From positions 1 through 18,009 of the forward strand of contig JBLHGU010000104.1 of NCBI GenBank assembly GCA_047615875.1: a stretch of 18,009 bases of DNA, given 5' to 3'. Of the stretch, positions 8,408 to 16,638 are shown in pieces. The translations under genes and the position numbers were made by a program. Position 1 is the first letter of the stretch; every line of letters begins with the position of its first letter. This stretch comes from JBLHGU01 sp047615875 (GTDB taxonomy: Bacteria > Pseudomonadota > Gammaproteobacteria > Arenicellales > CAJQKF01). The notes under the pieces were generated by a model. The model was not told the origin of the DNA. It ran no database searches and saw only the letters and a list, made by a program, of their open reading frames with translations.

Positions 8408-9565
8408 TTAATAAGAGCGTGGCATACCCAGCACATGTTCGGCCACGTAGCTTAAAATCAGATTGGTCGAAATTGGTGCCACCTGGTACAGACGCGCCTC
8501 GCGGAATTTGCGTTCTACATCGTATTCCTCTGCAAATCCAAAACCACCGTGGGTCTGCACACAGGCCTCCGCCGCCGCCCAGGAAGCATCTGCCGCAAGC
8601 AGCTTGGCAAGGTTCGCTTCTTCACCTGGATTGTAGCCACGCTCATACAATCTAATGGCTTCTTTCAACATGAGTTCAGCAGCCCGCATATCCGCGTAAG
8701 CTTTAGCGATGGGAAACTGGATGCCCTGGTTTTTACCGATGGGCCGGCCGAACACTTCCCGCTCGGTGGAGTATTTGGCCGACTTTTCGGTAAACCATTT
8801 CGCGTCACCAATACATTCGGAGGCAATCAAAATTCGTTCGGCATTCATACCAGACAGAATGTATCGAAAGCCCTTACCTTCTTCGCCAATTAAATTATCA
8901 ACCGATACTTCCACATTGTCGAAGAAGATCTCCGTAGTGGCATGATTCATCATGGTGCGAATGGGACGAATAGTTAGTGTGCTGCCACGACATTCGCGCA
9001 TATCTACTAACAAAACAGAAAGCCCATCGGTTTTCTTAACTACCTGATCCTTCGGTGTCGTTCTGCAAAGCAACAACATCAGGTCAGAATATTCAGCCCG
9101 AGAGGTCCAAAGTTTTTGACCATTAACGATATATTTATCGCCCTCTCGGCGGGCCTGAGTACGCAGGGCAGTGGTGTCAGTTCCACTGGAAGGCTCAGTA
9201 ACGCCGAATGCCTGTAAGCGCAAGCTACCCTCAGCGATACCGGGTAAGTATTTTTGCTTTTGTGCGTCTGAGCCATGCCGTAAAACCGTACCCATGGTGT
9301 ACATCTGGGCATGACACGCCGCCGCATTGCAGCCTGCGCGGTGCACTTCTTCAAGAATTGCAGCGCCAGCAGATATCAGCAGACCGGAGCCACCATATTC
9401 TTCAGGAATTAAGGCGCTAAGATATCCCGCCTCGGTCAAGGCCTGAACAAATTCCGCTGGATACTCAGCCTCACGGTCGCACCTGCGCCAATACTCCCCA
9501 GGAAAGTCTTCACATAATTTTCTGACCCCGTCACGAATGTCGAGATGATCAAGTTCATAATTCAT
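8408..9565 (-). CDS. Acyl-CoA dehydrogenase, relocated catalytic glutamate
   Basis: A 385-residue FAD acyl-CoA dehydrogenase. FAD/substrate motifs are FGVTEPSSGTD (120-130), KLWTSRAEYSDL (151-162), FGRPIGKNQGIQFPIA (272-287) and the C-terminal THGGFGFAEEYDVERKFREA (339-358). The usual C-terminal base in YEGT is absent; this stretch reads LYQVAPISTNLI. A glutamate sits instead at Glu243 (NAERI), the position used by isovaleryl-CoA and long-chain acyl-CoA dehydrogenases, so catalysis by alpha/beta-dehydrogenation of a branched acyl-CoA is plausible. It should feed electrons to ETF. The start at 9565 lies 4 bp after the aldehyde dehydrogenase stop, implying translational coupling; no strong Shine-Dalgarno is seen. 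It likely oxidises the CoA ester made by the CaiB-type transferase upstream. Proteins with the VAPIS(T/N)NLIL ending form a recognised subgroup of uncertain substrate. Confidence 0.92.
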   Translation of the reverse strand: MNYELDHLDIRDGVRKLCEDFPGEYWRRCDREAEYPAEFVQALTEAGYLSALIPEEYGGSGLLISAGAAILEEVHRAGCNAAACHAQMYTMGTVLRHGSDAQKQKYLPGIAEGSLRLQAFGVTEPSSGTDTTALRTQARREGDKYIVNGQKLWTSRAEYSDLMLLLCRTTPKDQVVKKTDGLSVLLVDMRECRGSTLTIRPIRTMMNHATTEIFFDNVEVSVDNLIGEEGKGFRYILSGMNAERILIASECIGDAKWFTEKSAKYSTEREVFGRPIGKNQGIQFPIAKAYADMRAAELMLKEAIRLYERGYNPGEEANLAKLLAADASWAAAEACVQTHGGFGFAEEYDVERKFREARLYQVAPISTNLILSYVAEHVLGMPRSY

Positions 9566-9569
9566 ATTG

Positions 9570-11045
9570 CTAACGCATAATAAAAGGGTTGGCTACACTG
9601 GTTTCCTGGGAAATCCACACAGACTTGACTTGCATATATTCCTTTATGCCTTCCATCCCGCTCTCGCGGCCCATACCGCTGCGTTTATAACCGCCAAATG
9701 GAGATGTGAAGCTGACTGCCCGATAGGTATTGATCCACAATGTGCCAACCTTAAGTTTCTCGGACATACGCATAGCCCGGCCAATATCTTTAGTCCACAC
9801 GCCGGCTGCCAGACCAAACTCAATGTCGTTACCAATTCGTATCGCATCGGCTTCTGTGTCAAACGGTATGACAGACAGTATGGGACCGAAAACTTCTTCC
9901 TGGGCAATTCGCATACTGTTATCAACACCGGTAAATATTGTCGGCTCAACAAATTGACTGCCAGAGACACCAGCGCCCGTATAAGGCGAACCACCCAAAA
10001 CACACTTTGCACCTTCTTTTCTGGCAATATCAATATAGTCCATCACTTTCTGAAATTGCGGTGCCGTGGTAACTGGGCCAACGTGAGTGTCCATGGACAT
10101 GGGATCACCGATAGTGGCCGTTTTTGCGACCTCCACTAGCCGCTCAACGAATTGATCATGGATGGATCGCTGTACCAACAGCCTCGAGCCGGCAATACAG
10201 GTTTGTCCCGTAGCTGCAAAAATGCCCGAGATCGCGCCCATCACCGCCGCTTCAAAGTCTGCATCTTCAAAAACTATATTAGGTGACTTACCACCCAGTT
10301 CCAGAGATACGTGCTTTATCTGTTTGGCCGCAGATTCATAAACCTTTTGCCCAGATATGTCTGATCCAGTGAAGGCGATTTTGGCGACATCTGGGTGACT
10401 TGTTAGTGGCGCGCCAACATCCAGACCAAAGCCTGTGATGGTGTTCACTACCCCAGGTGGAAAACCTGCCTCTTCAATCAGGCTCATAAACTCCAGAGTA
10501 GATGCGGATGTAAATTCCGACGGCTTGACTACCGCGACATTACCCGCCGCAAGGGCTGCAGCCAATTTCCAGGCAAGCAACAACAATGGCGAGTTCCATG
10601 GTGTGATCATGCCGATCACACCCAGAGGCTCGTAACGTGTAAAGTTAAAGATACCCGGTTTGTCGCTGGGAATAACCGCACCTTCGACCTTGTCTGCCAT
10701 GCCACCATAATAGCGATACCACTCTGCCATATAGCGGGTTTGAGCTGACATCTCTGCTATTAGCTTGCCGTTATCGCGCACTTCTATCTCACCAAGACGC
10801 GGCGCTTCCCTCTCAATAATTTCCGCCAGTTTGTTTAACAACTTGCCACGCTGGGTTGGGCGCATTTCGCCCCACTCGCCTTCAAAGGCTGTCTTTGCTG
10901 CTGCGACAGCAAGATCGACGTCTTGTTGATTACCTTTTGGAATCTGCGCCCAGACTTCATCATTGTAAGGGTTGGTTGAATCAAACCATTCTCCAGAGGA
11001 TGGGTCCACCCACTGTCCATTTATATAGTTTTGATATTTTTTCAT
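9570..11045 (-). CDS. Aldehyde dehydrogenase (ALDH superfamily)
   Basis: A 491-residue NAD(P)-dependent aldehyde dehydrogenase of normal length. The oxyanion Asn151 is in TPWNSPLLLLAWK, followed by KPSEFT (174-179). FTGSDISGQKVY (225-236) is the dinucleotide loop, the general base Glu249 is in LELGGKSPN, and the nucleophile Cys283 is in GQTCIAGSR. EEVFGPILSV and the C-terminal FGGYKRSGMGRE complete the set, so the enzyme should be active. It oxidises an aldehyde to a carboxylate; the substrate is not readable. In this operon it would supply the acid activated by the CoA-transferase. It starts 39 bp after the CaiB gene stop and ends 4 bp before the acyl-CoA dehydrogenase start. The ATG at 11045 directly precedes MKKYQNYINGQWV, the family N-terminus. 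Confidence 0.95.
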   Translation of the reverse strand: MKKYQNYINGQWVDPSSGEWFDSTNPYNDEVWAQIPKGNQQDVDLAVAAAKTAFEGEWGEMRPTQRGKLLNKLAEIIEREAPRLGEIEVRDNGKLIAEMSAQTRYMAEWYRYYGGMADKVEGAVIPSDKPGIFNFTRYEPLGVIGMITPWNSPLLLLAWKLAAALAAGNVAVVKPSEFTSASTLEFMSLIEEAGFPPGVVNTITGFGLDVGAPLTSHPDVAKIAFTGSDISGQKVYESAAKQIKHVSLELGGKSPNIVFEDADFEAAVMGAISGIFAATGQTCIAGSRLLVQRSIHDQFVERLVEVAKTATIGDPMSMDTHVGPVTTAPQFQKVMDYIDIARKEGAKCVLGGSPYTGAGVSGSQFVEPTIFTGVDNSMRIAQEEVFGPILSVIPFDTEADAIRIGNDIEFGLAAGVWTKDIGRAMRMSEKLKVGTLWINTYRAVSFTSPFGGYKRSGMGRESGMEGIKEYMQVKSVWISQETSVANPFIMR

Positions 11046-11084
11046 ACAGTCTTGGCCTATTTAAATTACAGTGTTCATACTTTT

Positions 11085-12200
11085 TTAGGAATATTCCAGA
11101 CGGATCGCATCGCCATGTTGGTTTAGTAATGGAACCTCGACTGGCCGTGCTCCGGGCACCGGCAAGTCGGCCAGCTCGATGGACATATCACCAAACTGAA
11201 TAGTTATATTGTTTAGAAATTCGTGACTGGATAAATCATCCACATCGCTTAGGCGTGCATTGGCAATTTTTGCCCGATCAAGCAAAGCCACTAACTGCGA
11301 CTGATCGTAGCGACTAAAGGTGTCATTCACAATAGCATGCAATGCCGGCCGATTGGCGACACGGTCGGTATTATCCTTAAATCGAATATCCTGACCAAGC
11401 TCAGCCTGCTTCAACACCTGATCGCAAAATATTGCCCACTCCCGATTACTTTGAATGGCAATTAATATCTGACTACCGCAACCACATTCGAATGCGCCGT
11501 AAGGCGCGATCAATGCATGGGTTAAACCCAGGCGACCGGGAGCGCCACCCATATAGCGACTGGACAATAATGGCATATTCATCCAGTCAGCCATCACATC
11601 AAACATGGAGATTGCGATATCGCTACCCTCACCGGTTATTCCCCGACCAATCAATGCCCGCAAAATCGCAGAAAATGCAGTTAGACCACTGGAAATATCA
11701 CAAATGGAAATTCCCACTCTGGAGGGAGAATCGTCGGTACCGGTAACTGAACACAGACCACTCTCTGCTTGAACTAGAAAATCATAGGCCTTCTTGCTGG
11801 CCGCCGAACCTTGATTGCCATAACCACTGATTTCGCAGCTGATCAGACCCGGATTATCAGCTCTTAATGCATCGCCAGAAAAACCCCTTTTCGCCAAAGC
11901 TCCTGGCGCCAGGTTATGCACAAAGACATCAGCAGTCGAAAGCATTTTATGCAGCAGTGCCACATCCTGCTGCTGATTCAAATCGACACTGATCGATTCC
12001 TTACCCCGATTAAGCCAGGCAAAAATTACACTGTTACCATTAGCACCTCGATCATAGCCCCGGGCGAAATCTCCCTCGGGTCGCTCGACTTTAATGACTC
12101 TGGCTCCGGCATCTGCAAGCAGCAAACTACAATAAGGTGCGGCTACTGCCTGATCGATTGAGACGACATTTATGCCTTGCAGTTCTTTACCAGGGGTCAT
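11085..12200 (-). CDS. CaiB/BaiF (family III) CoA-transferase
   Basis: A 371-residue family III CoA-transferase. The N-terminal DQAVAAPYCSLLLADAGA and VIKVERPEGD (36-44) are characteristic. The catalytic aspartate is Asp140 in KAYDFLVQAESG, and SDIAISMFDVMADWM follows in the linker domain. The family transfers CoA between acyl-CoA donors and carboxylates through an aspartyl-CoA thioester, with an intertwined dimer in the cytoplasm. It is somewhat shorter than 400-residue formyl-CoA or carnitine transferases, as many CaiB paralogues are. It would activate the product of the adjacent aldehyde dehydrogenase for the acyl-CoA dehydrogenase (inference from operon order). The ATG at 12200 gives MTPGKELQGINVVSIDQ, which fits the family; the Shine-Dalgarno is weak. 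Seventy-two bp separate it from the FAD oxidase upstream, with a small hairpin in the gap. Confidence 0.93.
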   Translation of the reverse strand: MTPGKELQGINVVSIDQAVAAPYCSLLLADAGARVIKVERPEGDFARGYDRGANGNSVIFAWLNRGKESISVDLNQQQDVALLHKMLSTADVFVHNLAPGALAKRGFSGDALRADNPGLISCEISGYGNQGSAASKKAYDFLVQAESGLCSVTGTDDSPSRVGISICDISSGLTAFSAILRALIGRGITGEGSDIAISMFDVMADWMNMPLLSSRYMGGAPGRLGLTHALIAPYGAFECGCGSQILIAIQSNREWAIFCDQVLKQAELGQDIRFKDNTDRVANRPALHAIVNDTFSRYDQSQLVALLDRAKIANARLSDVDDLSSHEFLNNITIQFGDMSIELADLPVPGARPVEVPLLNQHGDAIRLEYS

Positions 12201-12234
12201 AGCGGGGTCTTTTTAAAAGTTTACAGATAATAAA

Positions 12235-12254
12235 CAGGCTAATTAAATTGCCTG
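12235..12254 (-). terminator. Weak hairpin between the FAD oxidase and CoA-transferase genes
   Basis: CAGGC (12235-12239) pairs with GCCTG (12250-12254) around a 10-nt AT-rich loop. On the minus strand it is followed by TTTATTATC. The five-pair stem is too weak for a full terminator but could attenuate between the two genes. It may also be chance. Confidence 0.22.
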
Positions 12255-12272
12255 GTAAATTTGTCCGAAGTA

Positions 12273-13670
12273 TTAGGACGAAAATATTGTCCCTGGACTC
12301 ATCAGATTCTCAGGATCGAGTGCTTTTTTAATTAGCCTCATAACATCAACACCAGCGCCATGTTCTAGTTCCAGAAACTCCTGCTTACCGATGCCAATAC
12401 CATGCTCGCCAGTACAGGTACCGCCAAATTCAATGGCACGATGTACCATGTTTCGGTGCACTTGTTCTGCTTTGTGTACTTCGTCGGGGTTATTATGATC
12501 AATCATCATGGAGAGATGGAAATTGCCTTCACCAACATGACCTACTATGGGCGATATCAACTCAGCTTCAGTCAGCTCCTTACGAGTCAGGGAGATGCAT
12601 TCAGAAAGTCTGGAAATAGGCACGCACACATCAGTTGCCCACATACTGGCATTGGGCCGCAGGGCTTTTGATGCATAGGCTGCATTATGTCGGGCCCGCC
12701 ATAGCTCATTTCTCTGATCCGTATTTGTCGCCCATTGAAAATCTGCACCGCCATTTTCATCCGCCAACATCGCTACGGTCTCAGCCTGCTCTTTAACACC
12801 AGATTCGCTACCGACAAATTCTAGAAACAATGTAGGCGCTATTTGATAATTAGTTTTTGAGTATTTATTAATGGCTTCCATCTGAACTTCATCTACCAGT
12901 TCAATTCGTGAAACCGGCACGCCGATCTGGATGGTCTGAATAACAGTTTGTACAGCCGCATCGAGATCTTTAAAACAACAAACCGCGGCGGAGATAGCCT
13001 CAGGGATACCACGCAGCCGCAGAGTGATCTCGGTAATAATTCCCAGCGTGCCTTCTGCACCAGTGAACAGACGAGTCAGGTCATAGCCAGCTGCAGACTT
13101 TCTTGAACGCGAACCGGTTCTGATGATCTGGCCATCTGCCAACACCACCTCAAGGGCCATAACATTGTCACGCATGGTGCCATAGAGCACCGCATTGGTG
13201 CCTGAGGCACGAGTAGAGACCATACCGCCGATGGTCGCATTGGCACCTGGATCGACGGGGAAAAACAGACCTTTATCTCGCAGATATTGATTTAGCTCGA
13301 TACGGGTTACGCCCGGCTGAACCACCACATCCATATCCTCGTCATTAACCTGAATGATTTGGTTCATCTCTTGCATGTTAATGGCGATTCCACCGCGTAC
13401 AGCGGCAACACTGCCTTCGAGACCCGTGCCGGCACCATAGGGGATCATCGGCACTTTGTATTCATTACACAATCTGACTACTTCCACCACTTCTTCAGTG
13501 GAGTGAACAATTACCACAGCATCTGGTGGCATAGATTCGTGATGGGATTCGTCCATGCCAAACCTTTCGCACATTGATGCGCTAGTGCTGACACGATTAC
13601 CGAATCGCTGCATCAGTTTCTCAAGAAAATCGGATGAGACGTCGACTCGCGGCTGAATAGCAATATTCAT
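12273..13670 (-). CDS. FAD-linked oxidase, D-lactate dehydrogenase (cytochrome)/GlcD type
   Basis: A 465-residue flavoprotein of the VAO/PCMH family with GlcD-like architecture. The FAD-binding loop is PYGAGTGLEGSV (77-88), with VDPGANATIGGMVSTRASG (139-157) and KSAAGYDLTRLFTGAEGTLG (191-210). The C-terminal metal and active-site motifs are GHVGEGNFH (377-385, His378 and His385) and TGEHGIGIGK (420-429, Glu422-His423). Close families oxidise D-lactate, D-2-hydroxyglutarate or other D-2-hydroxyacids and pass electrons to the respiratory chain. It is the first gene of the five-gene minus-strand operon and is divergent from the PhyH-like gene across 194 bp. The FMN dehydrogenase of the opposite stereospecificity lies in the divergent transcript, so the cluster can probably take both enantiomers of a 2-hydroxyacid. 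No signal peptide is seen. Confidence 0.92.
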   Translation of the reverse strand: MNIAIQPRVDVSSDFLEKLMQRFGNRVSTSASMCERFGMDESHHESMPPDAVVIVHSTEEVVEVVRLCNEYKVPMIPYGAGTGLEGSVAAVRGGIAINMQEMNQIIQVNDEDMDVVVQPGVTRIELNQYLRDKGLFFPVDPGANATIGGMVSTRASGTNAVLYGTMRDNVMALEVVLADGQIIRTGSRSRKSAAGYDLTRLFTGAEGTLGIITEITLRLRGIPEAISAAVCCFKDLDAAVQTVIQTIQIGVPVSRIELVDEVQMEAINKYSKTNYQIAPTLFLEFVGSESGVKEQAETVAMLADENGGADFQWATNTDQRNELWRARHNAAYASKALRPNASMWATDVCVPISRLSECISLTRKELTEAELISPIVGHVGEGNFHLSMMIDHNNPDEVHKAEQVHRNMVHRAIEFGGTCTGEHGIGIGKQEFLELEHGAGVDVMRLIKKALDPENLMSPGTIFSS

Positions 13671-13864
13671 GATAGTTTTAGCTAGTTAAGTATAAAAATT
13701 ATCGGCTCGATCAATGGCATACTGGCTGATAGAATTAAACCGCTCAGCTGTTAATTGTCCGGCCTTCAGGCTATGGCAACAATCGCATAGTCGTAAATTT
13801 TATACAATGCCACTTAAACGAATAGTCATCCCTTAGTTCCCGGCTAGATCAGAGAGTTTAAAGT
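13671..13864. promoter_or_regulatory. Divergent promoter region with a GntR-like operator candidate at 13797-13808
   Basis: This 194-bp AT-rich gap separates the divergent FAD oxidase and PhyH-like genes and must hold both promoters. ATTTTATACAAT at 13797-13808 is one base off the symmetric ATTGTATACAAT seen at some GntR/FCD operators. It overlaps TACAAT, a good -10 hexamer, about 57 bp before the PhyH start. No good -35 is seen at 17 bp spacing on either strand, which would fit regulated promoters. The binding protein is presumed, not shown, to be the GntR regulator at 15897-16577. Confidence 0.35.
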
Positions 13865-14695
13865 ATGCCAAAACTGGCCCAATCCTACGAAAACGATGGT
13901 TTTGTCTTCCCTGTTGATATTGTTAGTGAAACTGAGGCTTTTGAGCTGCTCTCGGATCTCGAGACCGCTGAAGCAGAACTAGCCAGTCAACCGGACAAAC
14001 TCGCCGCCCTGTATGCCTACCCTGACCGACTTTTACCGAGTTTCGATAAACTTATTCGCCATCCGCGACTAATTGCTGCTGCATCCGAAATACTCGGCCC
14101 GGATTTGATAGTCTGGAGTGCCAGTTTTTTTGATAAGTCGGCTCATAGTAGCAAAATCGTATCCTGGCACCAGGATTTAACTTATTGGGGGCTGGATGAG
14201 GCTGAAGAGGTTACCGCCTGGGTAGCGTTGTCACCGACCAATATCGCCAGCGGCTGCATGTGTTTTGTGCCGGGCAGTCATAAACATAACCTGGTTAAAC
14301 ATGTGGACACCTTCGCCGAAAACAATCTGCTTACCCGCGGCCAGGAGATAGCGGTAGAAGTAAACGACGAAGATAGTGTCGCCATTGAACTTAAATCAGG
14401 ACAAGCCTCATTGCACCATGGCCACCTGTTTCACTCTTCTGGACCCAATACCACGGCAAATCGCAGAATAGGCGCCGCAATTCGTTTCATTAAACCGTCC
14501 ATGCGGCAACGCAGTGGTGATAAAACCCTGGTGGCGCTAGTCAGTGGTGAAGATCATTTTCAGCATTTTGAAATTGCCGACTCGCCAGCCGATCGATTGC
14601 TTGATGAAGATTTTGAGCGGTGCAGAAAAGATACTGAGATAAAACGACGGGTATTATACGAAGGCGCGGAAGGTCAAACAGGCACTCGTTACTAG
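13865..14695 (+). CDS. Phytanoyl-CoA dioxygenase (PhyH) family protein
   Basis: A 276-residue Fe(II)/2-oxoglutarate dioxygenase. The facial triad is visible: His102 and Asp104 in SWHQDLTYW, and the distal histidine in LHHGHLFHSSGPN (His190), followed by the 2-oxoglutarate-binding arginine in NRRIGAAIRF (Arg200 or Arg201). FVPGSHK (134-140) is typical of the family. Length is close to human PHYH-like and ectoine-hydroxylase-like proteins. The reaction would be hydroxylation of an unactivated carbon, with 2-oxoglutarate going to succinate and CO2; known members hydroxylate the alpha-carbon of acyl-CoAs, ectoine and others. Placed directly before a 2-hydroxyacid dehydrogenase, alpha-hydroxylation is the natural inference. 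It starts at the first ATG (MPKLAQSYENDGFVF), with AGAG about 10 bases upstream, and is followed 47 bp later by the FMN dehydrogenase on the same strand. Confidence 0.9.
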   Translation: MPKLAQSYENDGFVFPVDIVSETEAFELLSDLETAEAELASQPDKLAALYAYPDRLLPSFDKLIRHPRLIAAASEILGPDLIVWSASFFDKSAHSSKIVSWHQDLTYWGLDEAEEVTAWVALSPTNIASGCMCFVPGSHKHNLVKHVDTFAENNLLTRGQEIAVEVNDEDSVAIELKSGQASLHHGHLFHSSGPNTTANRRIGAAIRFIKPSMRQRSGDKTLVALVSGEDHFQHFEIADSPADRLLDEDFERCRKDTEIKRRVLYEGAEGQTGTRY

Positions 14696-14742
14696 CCTGT
14701 CCCAACAAAGCTATCCCCGAAAAATCTAATCGAACTTAATTC

Positions 14743-15885
14743 ATGAACTATGACACCCGCTATCCAGGCATTTCCGATCTAAAGGCACGAGCAAAGCAAC
14801 GTATTCCAAATTTTGCTTTCGACTATGTTGATGCGGCCATTGACCAGAATATGGGTAAACAGCGCAACAGACAGGCCTTTCATGATATTCAGATGGTTCC
14901 ACGTTACCTGACCGATGTCAGTGATGTTCAACTAAAAACGGAAATATTTGGCAGAACCTATGATCTGCCGCTGGGCATTCCACCGGTAGGTCTGGGAAAT
15001 ATGATGTGGCCCGGCGCCGAATTGGCACTAGCCGCAGCCGCCCAGAAGTCCAATATTCCCTACGTTTTAAGCACATTCAGCACAACCGATCTTGATCGTA
15101 TTGCTAAAGTCGCCCCGGATGTGGCCTGGTTTCAGCTTTATGTGCCACAGGATGAAGCGGTAATGCGCGACATAATTGAAAAAGTGAAGCGTGCAGGATT
15201 TAATGCTCTGGTTATTACGGTAGATATTCCGGTTGGCGCCAAACGAAATCAGGAAATGAGAAATGGTCTGAAGCTGCCATTTCGTGTAACGCCCAAAATG
15301 GTCTGGCAAGCCCTGCTACACCCGACCTGGACTTTGGCTACTATGAAGTTTGGCACACCGGACTTTGTTAATGTTAACCCTTATCGTATCGACACCAACC
15401 AACCGCTATCTGAATTCTTTACGCAGTTTTGCATGAAAGGAGTTACAACATCCCGCATTGAGAAAATTCGCCAATTATGGGATGGACCACTCATCATCAA
15501 AGGCATTCAGTATCCAGAGGACGCCTGCACAGCCGCAAATATTGGTGTCGATGGAATCGTGGTATCGAATCACGGTGGGCGACAACTAGATGGAGCCCCA
15601 AGCTCGGTGGACAGCCTACGCTCGCTGCCTGATAACATTCATGATCAATTAACAGTGATGCTAGACAGCGGCATACGAACGGGGCTTGATGTGATACGCA
15701 GCAAAGCGCTAGGTGCGCAGATGGCGTTTACCGGACGTTCCTTCTATTACGGTATGGGGGCATTGGGAATACCCGGCGCGCACCAGGTCATTGAAATCTT
15801 TCGTGATGAAATGATCCGTACACTTCGGCAACTGGGCTGCACCGAGTTTGAGCAGATGGACAGTAGCTGGCTTAACGAAACATAG
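14743..15885 (+). CDS. FMN-dependent alpha-hydroxy-acid dehydrogenase (L-lactate dehydrogenase LldD/glycolate oxidase family)
   Basis: A 380-residue TIM-barrel flavoprotein. The catalytic His277 and Arg280 are in SNHGGRQLDGAP, the FMN lysine is Lys253 in IIKG, Tyr133 is in FQLYVPQ, and DSGIRTGLDVIRSKALGA (308-325) is the phosphate-binding part. Family enzymes oxidise S-2-hydroxyacids (L-lactate, glycolate, L-mandelate) to 2-oxoacids, using quinone, cytochrome or oxygen as acceptor. At the position of the usual Glu in the N-terminal DE-T motif it has Gln (AIDQNMGKQRNR), and the loop at 180-230 is divergent, so the substrate may be larger than lactate. It follows the PhyH-like gene by 47 bp (probable two-gene operon) and converges on the GntR gene with 11 bp between. 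Paired with the D-type FAD oxidase, it suggests oxidation of both stereoisomers. Confidence 0.93.
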   Translation: MNYDTRYPGISDLKARAKQRIPNFAFDYVDAAIDQNMGKQRNRQAFHDIQMVPRYLTDVSDVQLKTEIFGRTYDLPLGIPPVGLGNMMWPGAELALAAAAQKSNIPYVLSTFSTTDLDRIAKVAPDVAWFQLYVPQDEAVMRDIIEKVKRAGFNALVITVDIPVGAKRNQEMRNGLKLPFRVTPKMVWQALLHPTWTLATMKFGTPDFVNVNPYRIDTNQPLSEFFTQFCMKGVTTSRIEKIRQLWDGPLIIKGIQYPEDACTAANIGVDGIVVSNHGGRQLDGAPSSVDSLRSLPDNIHDQLTVMLDSGIRTGLDVIRSKALGAQMAFTGRSFYYGMGALGIPGAHQVIEIFRDEMIRTLRQLGCTEFEQMDSSWLNET

Positions 15886-15896
15886 CTGGCACTAAA

Positions 15897-16577
15897 TCAA
15901 ACAGCGGTAAAGCTATCCAGCACCATCACCTGACCTGCTGCCATGTGACGAGTAACTACTGAAATGGCCAATTCTGCATCCTGAGCGTCCAGCGCATCTA
16001 TTAATTCGTCATGTTCCGTAGTAATTGCTTCCCACTGAACCAGGGTGGCGGGGATTTGTCGTGAGGTAACCACCTCGAAACACAGATCTCGATAGGTCTG
16101 TGACAGAAAACGGTTTTGCGGCAAATCGATCAGCACACAATGAAACTCGGTATTAATTCGAAGTCCCAGCGCGCCACCTCGATTAGGCTTCTCCGGTGAA
16201 GTCTGACGCTTCATCTTTTCGTTTAATGATCTCATCAGCTTGATATTATCGGCGGTAATATTCTTAATTCCGTCACGGATTGCCGCGCTTTCCAGAATCA
16301 AACGCATCTTGAAGAGCTGCCGAAAATCATCTGGTTCCATCGGGTCGCTGACAAAATAACCCTGATTGGGCGATATCCTCACCAGGCGAGTTGAAAGTAG
16401 ACGTGCTAATGCCTCCCGCACAGGAATAGAACTGACACCGTACAGATCTGATAGAGACTTGATACTTAAACGCGAGCCAGCCTCGCGATTGCCACGCAAA
16501 ATATCGTCACGCAGGTCATCAAATATTTTCTCGACCAGACTGGTAGCCTTAAGATTTTTCGATTGATTCTGTACCAT
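15897..16577 (-). CDS. GntR family transcriptional regulator (FCD/FadR subfamily)
   Basis: A 226-residue regulator. The N-terminal winged helix-turn-helix (~12-76) carries LSIKSLSDLYGVSSIPVREAL, the GntR signature, and LVRISPNQGYFV is the wing. Residues ~85-218 form an FCD ligand-binding domain. The likely metal/ligand histidines are His146 (EFHCVL), His189 (TEHDEL) and His211 (TRHMAAG), typical of sensors of small carboxylates such as lactate, glycolate or gluconate. It lies tail to tail with the FMN dehydrogenase and probably controls the divergent catabolic operons, in the manner of LldR and its lactate genes (inference). The ATG at 16577 has AAGG about 8 bases upstream. A 16-bp palindrome 62 bp further upstream may be its own operator. 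The effector is probably the hydroxyacid or its oxoacid, unproven. Confidence 0.93.
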   Translation of the reverse strand: MVQNQSKNLKATSLVEKIFDDLRDDILRGNREAGSRLSIKSLSDLYGVSSIPVREALARLLSTRLVRISPNQGYFVSDPMEPDDFRQLFKMRLILESAAIRDGIKNITADNIKLMRSLNEKMKRQTSPEKPNRGGALGLRINTEFHCVLIDLPQNRFLSQTYRDLCFEVVTSRQIPATLVQWEAITTEHDELIDALDAQDAELAISVVTRHMAAGQVMVLDSFTAV

Positions 16578-16638
16578 CAGGCCTTGGGGGTTCTCTTGTG
16601 TTAGGCAAAAAGAGCGCGGAAAAACAGAGTCGTATTCT

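Noticed and set aside
9567..10139. Plus-strand open frame of 190 codons
   Set aside because: Antisense shadow of the aldehyde dehydrogenase C-terminal half; composition and lack of motifs fit a shadow.
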